Origin: Bacteroidota bacterium
GTDB lineage: Bacteria > Bacteroidota > Bacteroidia > Bacteroidales > UBA10428
Reading direction: 5' to 3'
Assembly (NCBI GenBank): GCA_024640925.1
Contig: JAHEEB010000198.1
Location: 1-7,190 of the forward strand
DNA length: 7,190 bases
Below, one piece after another: positions 1 to 5,509 of this stretch. The notes beneath the pieces were generated by a model, which was given only the letters and a program-made list of their open reading frames with translations, did not search any database and was not told the DNA's origin. The translations under genes were made by a program, and so were the position numbers. Position 1 is the stretch's first letter, and every line of letters starts with the position of its first letter.

Positions 1-1
1 A

Positions 2-118
2 ACCATTGTAGTATTAATAATTTTCGGGATTTCCTGCATTTCATGCAATAATTATGTATGTCCTGCGTACTCGAAAGAAATGCCAAAACAAAATAAGACT
101 GACCAACCAAGCATTTAA
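2..118 (+). CDS. Small CPAYS-motif lipoprotein, 5' end outside window
   Basis: This is the 3' part of a very short gene; its start codon lies before the window. The 38 visible residues begin with a hydrophobic run (TIVVLIIFGISCISC) that looks like the end of a lipoprotein signal peptide. They continue as CNNYVCPAYSKEMPKQ and finish in a short polar tail at a TAA stop. The Cys encoded at 44-46 is the likely lipidated residue, because it aligns with the lipobox Cys of the next gene. A second Cys follows five residues later in CPAYS. The preceding residues I-S fit a loose lipobox, although another Cys at 35-37 is a possible alternative. The mature peptide would be only about 24 residues, anchored in the inner or outer membrane. 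The gene ends 47 bp before its paralogue, on the same strand. Function is unknown to me. The evidence for coding is the parallel with the neighbour rather than length. Confidence 0.6.
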   Translation, partial: TIVVLIIFGISCISCNNYVCPAYSKEMPKQNKTDQPSI

Positions 119-165
119 AATATTTTTCGAAAAAGTACGTTTTAATCTGGAAAATACACAACAAA

Positions 166-291
166 ATGAAAACAAGAACCAAAATCTTTGCATTAATACT
201 TGCGTTGGGTGTAATAGCATCAGCCTGTTCACAACATGTCTGCCCTGCTTACAGCCAAAAAACTGTAAAGACATCGCAATCGAAAGGTTAA
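166..291 (+). CDS. Small CPAYS-motif lipoprotein, 41 aa
   Basis: The gene encodes 41 residues. A basic N-terminus (K2, R4, K6) is followed by the hydrophobic stretch IFALILALGVIASAC, giving a signal-peptidase II lipobox A-S-A-C with the lipidated Cys at residue 21. The mature part starts CSQHVCPAYSQK and ends in a polar Lys/Ser/Gln tail of about ten residues, so only about 21 residues remain after processing. The upstream gene has the same layout and shares VCPAYS at the same distance from the lipid Cys, so the two are tandem paralogues. The ATG at 166 is chosen because it gives a complete signal peptide. No Shine-Dalgarno is visible. TACGTTTT at 136-143 is a one-mismatch match to a Bacteroidota -7 box but has no matching -33 element. 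Cys-containing microlipoproteins like this are, from memory, common and uncharacterised in Bacteroidota. I do not assign a function. Confidence 0.7.
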   Translation: MKTRTKIFALILALGVIASACSQHVCPAYSQKTVKTSQSKG

Positions 292-348
292 AAACGTCTA
301 CCTTTAAATTAAATAATAGTCCACACCAGATTTTCTTGTGTTTTGTTC

Positions 349-364
349 TAAATTTGCACAGAAC
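349..364 (+). promoter_or_regulatory. Bacteroidota -7 box next to the start of the 365-1150 gene
   Basis: TAAATTTG at 349-356 matches the Bacteroidota primary-sigma -7 consensus TAnnTTTG exactly. It is followed by CACAGAAC and the ATG at 365. The same TAAATTTGCAC string stands in front of gapA at 1258-1268. No TTG lies at the expected -33 distance; TTG at 336-338 is too close. If the box is used, transcription would begin a few bases before or at the ATG, giving an mRNA with almost no leader. It would also exclude the upstream in-frame GTG at 338. Confidence 0.5.
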
Positions 365-1150
365 ATGAGAGGTTTCTTAAGTATATTAGTTTTATTTCTT
401 TTCAATATTTCGCTCTTCTGTCAGGGTGAGATTGATGAACAAGATAAAATATTTTATCGTAATGAACGGACTTTTGGGTTCCTTCTAAACTCAAACGGAA
501 TGGGGTTCAATTACAGGTATGCAAAGCGCATTGACGCATTCCGGAAAACTCTTTATGAGGTTGAAATAAACCATCTCAAACATCCTAAAGAAATAAAAGC
601 TACAATTTCCAGTACAAACAAGAATATTATATTTGGTAAACTCAATAGCGTATATACCTTAAAAGGAGCAGTTGGTTATCAGAAAGAATTTTTTCAAAAA
701 CGGGATTTAGGTAGTATTTCGATAAGGTATTTTGCAAATAGTGGTATTTCTCTTGCTTTTCTTAAGCCATATTATTTTGAGTATCAAAATCAAACTACAG
801 GAAAGCCATATTATGATAAATTCCAACAACATGGTAATTTTATAGGTAAAGGCCCCTATTTATATGGTTTTGATGAATTATCTGTTATTCCCGGATTATA
901 TGGGAAAGTAGGTATAAGCTTTGAGTATAGCAAAATTGATGAGATCTTTCATGCTATTGAGCTTGGTATGGCGATGGATATTTATGCCAAGAAACTAAAA
1001 ATAATGGATACACCTTCCAATAAAGTGCTCTATTTACTTCCTGATGATCAATTTATTATTACTTTATTTGTCAGTTATCGATTTGGAAAAGTAATTGATA
1101 CCAGGTTTGATCAAAAACGAACCCCCATTGATCAAATGATTATAAATTAA
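365..1150 (+). CDS. Probable outer-membrane beta-barrel protein, unknown function
   Basis: The predicted protein has 261 residues. Its N-terminus MRGFLSILVLFLFNISLFCQG is a typical signal peptide with cleavage near C19/Q20/G21. The residue before C19 is Phe, so it is not a good lipobox and secretion by signal peptidase I is more likely. The body is rich in alternating aromatic and polar strands (for example FGFLLNSNGMGFNYRYAKR and FANSGISLAFLKPYYFEY). It approaches its C-terminus with FIITLFVSYRFGK, resembling the last strands of a small outer-membrane barrel, then adds about 20 polar residues. I do not recognise a named family; it looks like a conserved Bacteroidota 'hypothetical outer-membrane protein'. 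The ATG at 365 is preferred over GTG at 338 because the latter would put nine polar residues before the signal peptide and lies upstream of the -7 box. It sits 73 bp after the small lipoprotein gene; a functional link is only inferred from adjacency. Confidence 0.75.
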   Translation: MRGFLSILVLFLFNISLFCQGEIDEQDKIFYRNERTFGFLLNSNGMGFNYRYAKRIDAFRKTLYEVEINHLKHPKEIKATISSTNKNIIFGKLNSVYTLKGAVGYQKEFFQKRDLGSISIRYFANSGISLAFLKPYYFEYQNQTTGKPYYDKFQQHGNFIGKGPYLYGFDELSVIPGLYGKVGISFEYSKIDEIFHAIELGMAMDIYAKKLKIMDTPSNKVLYLLPDDQFIITLFVSYRFGKVIDTRFDQKRTPIDQMIIN

Positions 1151-1234
1151 CATCCTTTTTATTACTCAAACGGTGATATTTCAAGCTTCGTTGTTATTTA
1201 TTTCACAATTTCTATAAATTCTTAATCAATAGGG

Positions 1235-1265
1235 TTGTTCTTGTTTTAATTATTTCATAAATTTG
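1235..1265 (+). promoter_or_regulatory. gapA promoter (-33 TTG, -7 TAAATTTG)
   Basis: TAAATTTG at 1258-1265 is a perfect TAnnTTTG -7 box. TTG at 1235-1237 lies 20 bp upstream, the spacing expected of Bacteroidota primary-sigma promoters. Transcription would start around 1270, leaving a leader of roughly 50 nt. The leader is A/T-rich near the ATG and has no properly spaced Shine-Dalgarno. This is the best-formed promoter in the window, consistent with a highly expressed glycolytic gene. Confidence 0.7.
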
Positions 1266-1317
1266 CACCTCAATTTTCAACTTAAGGGGAATTATTAACA
1301 TTTAATAAATTTTTTAA

Positions 1318-2328
<1,011 letters not shown>

Positions 2329-2345
2329 TCCTTTTTAACAATAAA

Positions 2346-2378
2346 GAAAAGCTGCCCTTTTTTGGACAGCTTTTTTTA
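2346..2378. terminator. Intrinsic terminator after gapA, probably bidirectional
   Basis: AGCTGCCC at 2350-2357 pairs with GGACAGCT at 2364-2371, with one C-A mismatch and a loop of six T. Seven T follow at 2371-2377, which is a classic intrinsic terminator for gapA. On the minus strand the hairpin is followed by TTTTCTTTATTG, so it can also end transcription of the convergent siaC-like gene, whose stop codon is about 50 bp away. Confidence 0.85.
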
Positions 2379-2425
2379 TTTGTATATATGTAATGTAATA
2401 CTTTTGTCTGTAATCTTCGTCAGCC

Positions 2426-2803
2426 TTAAATATATTCTACCATATTAAAAGGTATCTGAAGGGTTGAACGAAAATGTTCACCAAGACTTTCTATGGCTTC
2501 ATCATCCTCCTCAAAATACCAATTAATCTGTACATTCATGCTTTCTTTAAATTTTTCCTTAAAAACCCTGAATAAACTGAGCAAATATTTCGACGACCCA
2601 CTATTAACATATTCCAGGTTGACATTAAAAATAGTTTTACTTGCAGGATTATCAAAATACTTATTAAGCCACTTAATCAGTGGATCATAAAAATCACCCG
2701 GGTTTTCAGGTATGGAGCGACCTGAAAGTTCAAATTTACCCGATTCCGGATCAAATTTTACCGAAGGGGTATTTTGTGTTTTATTAATAATCAGTTTGTT
2801 CAT
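2426..2803 (-). CDS. siaC: SiaC-family (DUF1987) regulatory phosphoprotein
   Basis: The protein has 125 residues, the usual size for this small SpoIIAA/STAS-like family. Family features are an N-terminal T-x-x-TPSVKFDPESGKFELSGRSIPE segment, a helix around residues 39-50 (YDPLIKWLNKYF), a central strand VNLEYVNSGSSK at 61-72, and a C-terminal WYFEEDDEAIESLGEHF helix region. In Pseudomonas SiaC the equivalent of residue 68 is a Thr phosphorylated by the kinase SiaB and dephosphorylated by the phosphatase SiaA; the unphosphorylated form binds and activates the diguanylate cyclase SiaD. Here that position reads N67-S68-G69-S70-S71-K72, with Ser in place of Thr. The start at 2803 is chosen because MNKLIINKTQNTPS matches the family N-terminus; an in-frame ATG at 2878 would add 25 unrelated residues and cross a palindrome. 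No kinase, phosphatase or cyclase partner is visible in the window, so its partners are unknown. It converges with gapA. Confidence 0.85.
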   Translation of the reverse strand: MNKLIINKTQNTPSVKFDPESGKFELSGRSIPENPGDFYDPLIKWLNKYFDNPASKTIFNVNLEYVNSGSSKYLLSLFRVFKEKFKESMNVQINWYFEEDDEAIESLGEHFRSTLQIPFNMVEYI

Positions 2804-2864
2804 AACAATATTCCGGATATTTGAGATTAAAACACTGAAATTAAATTGCTTGTAATAACCCACA

Positions 2865-2880
2865 TTGTGCATTTGCACAA
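2865..2880. promoter_or_regulatory. Perfect 16-bp palindrome upstream of siaC-like gene
   Basis: TTGTGCA-TT-TGCACAA is an exact inverted repeat with 7-bp arms, centred about 70 bp before the siaC-like start codon. On the minus strand TAAGTTG (plus coordinates 2878-2884) overlaps its edge and resembles a degenerate TAnnTTG -7 element, so the palindrome would cover the promoter and start site. That arrangement suits a dimeric repressor operator. The regulator is not identifiable, and a chance palindrome in A/T-rich DNA cannot be excluded. Confidence 0.4.
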
Positions 2881-2940
2881 CTTATAAAAAATCTCTTGAT
2901 TTAAAACTAAAAGCTCTAAAATAAAAGATTTTCTAAAAAG

Positions 2941-3004
2941 GGTAACCCTAATTAGCTCTAATAGCTTCAAAACACCAGCTATTGGATAATTAAGGATTAA
3001 TACC
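2941..3004. repeat. 64-nt imperfect stem-loop element
   Basis: The core is a 10-bp stem: TCTAATAGCT at 2957-2966 pairs with AGCTATTGGA at 2977-2986, including one G-T wobble, around a 10-nt loop. It extends, after a two-base bulge (GC at 2955-2956), into a second stem of TAATTA at 2949-2954 with TAATTA at 2987-2992. Further out, CC pairs with GG and the ends read GGTA and TACC. The whole has the form of a small element with imperfect terminal inverted repeats, or of a structured RNA leader. No clear promoter precedes it on either strand. Confidence 0.4.
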
Positions 3005-3030
3005 AAATATACAACAAAACGAACAAAAAA

Positions 3031-3091
3031 ATTCATCAGATGTTGATTATGTGGCTATTATTTTCAACAATCCAATCAATTTTTGATGAAT
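3031..3091. repeat. Second imperfect stem-loop upstream of aconitase
   Basis: ATTCATCA at 3031-3038 is the exact reverse complement of TGATGAAT at 3084-3091. Inside these arms, TTGATT at 3043-3048 is the exact reverse complement of AATCAA at 3074-3079, separated by four-base internal loops on both sides. An alternative local palindrome, ATCAATTTTTGAT, lies at 3075-3087. The element ends about 70 bp before the aconitase start codon, just upstream of its presumed promoter, so a regulatory role is possible. Confidence 0.35.
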
Positions 3092-3121
3092 AGATAAAAA
3101 TAAATATCGGGTAATAATTCG

Positions 3122-3128
3122 TAAATTG
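3122..3128 (+). promoter_or_regulatory. Weak -7-like box before aconitase
   Basis: TAAATTG followed by CAC lies 34 bp before the aconitase ATG. It resembles the TAAATTTGCAC boxes of the two other promoters but lacks one T. No TTG is found at the -33 distance. No Shine-Dalgarno separates it from the ATG. Confidence 0.35.
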
Positions 3129-3162
3129 CACGTCCAATAACGGATGTAAATACAATTCAATT

Positions 3163-5427
3163 ATGGTTTTCGACTTAGAGATTATTAAAGAGGTTTATAA
3201 AACTATTTCCAGAAAGATAGATTTAGCAAGGAGGTTGACAGGCAGACCCCTGACATTAACCGAAAAAATTTTATATGCTCACATCGATCAATCCCCTGAA
3301 AAAGCATTTGAAAGAGGCTCTGATTATGTAAATTTTAGACCCGACAGAGTAGCCATGCAAGATGCAACTGCCCAGATGGCACTCCTGCAATTCATACAAG
3401 CCGGAAAAAACCATGTGGCTGTACCTTCAACAGTTCACTGCGATCATCTGATAATGGCCAAAGATGGTGCTAAAAATGATTTGCCTGATGCAATGAATAC
3501 AAACAGGGAAGTTTACGAATTCCTTAGCTCTGTATCAAATAAATATGGCATTGGTTTCTGGAAACCAGGCGCTGGAATCATTCACCAGGTAGTTCTCGAA
3601 AATTATGCCTTCCCTGGAGGAATGATGATTGGGACTGACTCCCATACAGTAAATGCTGGTGGACTGGGTATGATTGCCATTGGTGTTGGTGGTGCCGATG
3701 CTGCTGATGTTATGGTTGGTATGCCATGGGAACTCCGTTTTCCTAGATTAATTGGTGTTAAACTTACCGGTAAATTGAATGGATGGACATCGGCAAAAGA
3801 TATAATTTTAAAGGTAGCCGGAATCTTAACTGTTAAAGGTGGAACAGGTTGCATTCTTGAGTATTTTGGCGAGGGAGCAAAAAACCTTTCTTGCACAGGA
3901 AAAGGAACAATCTGTAATATGGGTGCTGAAATAGGTGCTACAACCTCTACATTTGGCTATGACGAATCGATGGAGAGATATCTGAATGCAACCGGCCGTT
4001 CAGAGGTTGCAGATTTGGCAAATACCATTAAACAATATCTCACCGGCGACCCTGAAGTTTATGAAAATCCAACAGGTTATTTTGACCAGGTAATTGAAAT
4101 AAACCTTTCGGAACTGGAACCATATCTTAATGGCCCATTCTCACCCGACATAGCTACTCCCATTAGCATGATGAAAGAGATTGTAAATAAAAACAACTGG
4201 CCCACCAAAGTTGAAGCTGGTCTAATAGGCTCCTGTACAAATTCCTCTTATGAAGATATTTCCAGAGCAGCATCGATAGTAAAAGATGCTATCGAAAAAA
4301 AACTAACAGCTAAAGCTGAATTCTCAATTACACCTGGCTCAGAACAAGTGCGATATACAATTGAACGCGATGGATTTATTCACTTATTTGAGAAAATTGG
4401 AGGAAAAGTTTTTGCGAATGCTTGTGGCCCCTGCATTGGACAATGGGCACGATTGGATGCTGAAAAGCAATTGAAAAATACCCTGGTGCATTCTTTTAAC
4501 AGGAATTTTGCAAAACGTGTTGACGGAAATCCTAACACCCATGCTTTTGTAGCTTCACCAGAACTCGTCACAGCCCTTACCATTGCTGGTGATCTTACTT
4601 TTAATCCGATTACCGATTTTCTAATCAACTCCGCTGGCGAAAAAGTTCAGCTTGAACCACCAACTGGATATGAACTTCCGATAAAAGGTTTTGATGTAGC
4701 TGATGCAGGCTATCAGTCTCCTTCAAAAGATGGTGTAAATATCAATATTATTGTTAACCCTGATTCTCAACGCCTTCAACTATTGGTTCCCTTTGAACCC
4801 TGGAATGGAGAAAACTATCTGAATTTGTTGCTACTTATTAAGGTTAAAGGAAAGTGTACCACCGATCATATTTCTATGGCAGGACCATGGCTGAAATATC
4901 GGGGACATCTGGATAATATTTCGAATAATCTTTTAATAGGAGCAATAAATATATTTAACGAAAAAACTAACTCTGTTAAAAACCAATTTAGTGATAGCTA
5001 CTGCGAAGTACCTGCTGTAGCAAGAACCTATAAAGAAAAAAAAATGGGTTCGATAATAATTGGTGATGAGAATTATGGCGAAGGTTCATCCAGAGAACAT
5101 GCAGCAATGGAGCCAAGACACCTTGGAGTAAAAGCTGTTCTTGTTAAGTCTTTTGCCCGAATTCATGAATCGAACTTGAAGAAACAGGGAATGCTTGCCC
5201 TTACTTTTATAAATAAAGCTGATTATGATAAAATTCAAGAAGATGATAAAATTGATATAATCGGATTAAAAGAGTTTGCCCCCAATTTACCTCTTAAGAT
5301 TGTTTTACATCATAAAGATGGGGTTACAGAAGAATTCCTGGTTAACCACACATACAACCAAACACAAATAGAATGGTTTAAAGCAGGTTCAGCACTAAAT
5401 CTGATTCGTAAACAAAATCAAATCTAA
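3163..5427 (+). CDS. acn: Aconitate hydratase, mitochondrial-type
   Basis: Aconitase interconverts citrate, cis-aconitate and isocitrate in the TCA cycle, using a cytosolic [4Fe-4S] cluster. The protein is 754 residues, and its sequence strongly resembles eukaryotic mitochondrial aconitase. Cluster ligands are C358 ([10 protein letters not shown]), C421 and C424 ([11 protein letters not shown]). Other active-site features are VPSTVHCDH at 88-95, the Asp-Ser-His triad of IGTDSHT at 159-161, R580 in the LKYRGHLDN segment, and S642-S643-R644 in [11 protein letters not shown]. From memory, C358, C421, C424, R580, S642 and R644 carry the same numbers as in mature pig heart aconitase. The C-terminal swivel domain is complete, ending near [13 protein letters not shown]. 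The ATG start gives [12 protein letters not shown], the usual Bacteroidota N-terminus. No isocitrate dehydrogenase or citrate synthase gene is adjacent in this window. The enzyme is iron-dependent and oxygen-sensitive, like its family. Confidence 0.97.
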   Translation: MVFDLEIIKEVYKTISRKIDLARRLTGRPLTLTEKILYAHIDQSPEKAFERGSDYVNFRPDRVAMQDATAQMALLQFIQAGKNHVAVPSTVHCDHLIMAKDGAKNDLPDAMNTNREVYEFLSSVSNKYGIGFWKPGAGIIHQVVLENYAFPGGMMIGTDSHTVNAGGLGMIAIGVGGADAADVMVGMPWELRFPRLIGVKLTGKLNGWTSAKDIILKVAGILTVKGGTGCILEYFGEGAKNLSCTGKGTICNMGAEIGATTSTFGYDESMERYLNATGRSEVADLANTIKQYLTGDPEVYENPTGYFDQVIEINLSELEPYLNGPFSPDIATPISMMKEIVNKNNWPTKVEAGLIGSCTNSSYEDISRAASIVKDAIEKKLTAKAEFSITPGSEQVRYTIERDGFIHLFEKIGGKVFANACGPCIGQWARLDAEKQLKNTLVHSFNRNFAKRVDGNPNTHAFVASPELVTALTIAGDLTFNPITDFLINSAGEKVQLEPPTGYELPIKGFDVADAGYQSPSKDGVNINIIVNPDSQRLQLLVPFEPWNGENYLNLLLLIKVKGKCTTDHISMAGPWLKYRGHLDNISNNLLIGAINIFNEKTNSVKNQFSDSYCEVPAVARTYKEKKMGSIIIGDENYGEGSSREHAAMEPRHLGVKAVLVKSFARIHESNLKKQGMLALTFINKADYDKIQEDDKIDIIGLKEFAPNLPLKIVLHHKDGVTEEFLVNHTYNQTQIEWFKAGSALNLIRKQNQI

Positions 5428-5509
5428 GAAAGGGTAGCTTATCTAACGCCTCACTTACTTTCCAGATTTTTACATTATCTTAACCCTTCTATAAAAGAGA
5501 GTTCATATC

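Larger units (their letters stand above)
2804..3162. other. 359-bp divergent intergenic region with three inverted repeats
   Basis: No convincing gene is present between the siaC-like start and the aconitase start. The region holds a perfect palindrome at 2865-2880, a 64-nt imperfect stem-loop at 2941-3004, a second imperfect stem-loop at 3031-3091 and a weak -7-like box at 3122-3128. It is very A/T-rich. A 69-codon open frame on the minus strand crosses it (2827-3036), but that frame reads through two of these structures and resembles no family I know. Confidence 0.6.

Noticed and set aside
283..305. AAAGGT...ACCTTT hairpin after the 41-aa lipoprotein as a terminator
   Set aside because: Only 6 bp with an 11-nt loop, weak and followed by AAATTAAAT rather than a T-run.
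338..364. GTG start at 338 for the outer-membrane protein
   Set aside because: It adds nine polar residues before an otherwise ideal signal peptide and lies upstream of the -7 box at 349-356.
54..368. 104-codon open frame on the plus strand over the lipoprotein genes
   Set aside because: It overlaps both small lipoprotein frames, which have the coherent signal-peptide and CPAYS pattern; this frame shows only irregular composition.
1284..1290. AAGGGGA as a gapA Shine-Dalgarno
   Set aside because: It ends about 30 nt before the ATG, far beyond functional spacing; Bacteroidota genes usually lack a Shine-Dalgarno.
2804..2878. Longer SiaC start at 2878
   Set aside because: The extra 25 residues do not match the family, whose N-terminus fits the Met at 2803; the extension would also include part of the palindrome.
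2827..3036. 69-codon hydrophobic open frame on the minus strand upstream of the siaC-like gene
   Set aside because: It crosses the 64-nt stem-loop and the palindrome, has no recognisable family features and no promoter; hydrophobicity is expected from A/T-rich DNA.
3603..3896. Open frames on the strand opposite aconitase (3603-3896, 4380-4628) and opposite the receptor (5842-6081)
   Set aside because: All are antisense to strongly supported coding sequence and show no family motifs or signals.
5430..5490. AAGGGT...ACCCTT inverted repeat between aconitase and the receptor
   Set aside because: Arms are only 6 bp with a loop of over 40 nt and no T-run, so neither a terminator nor a clear operator.
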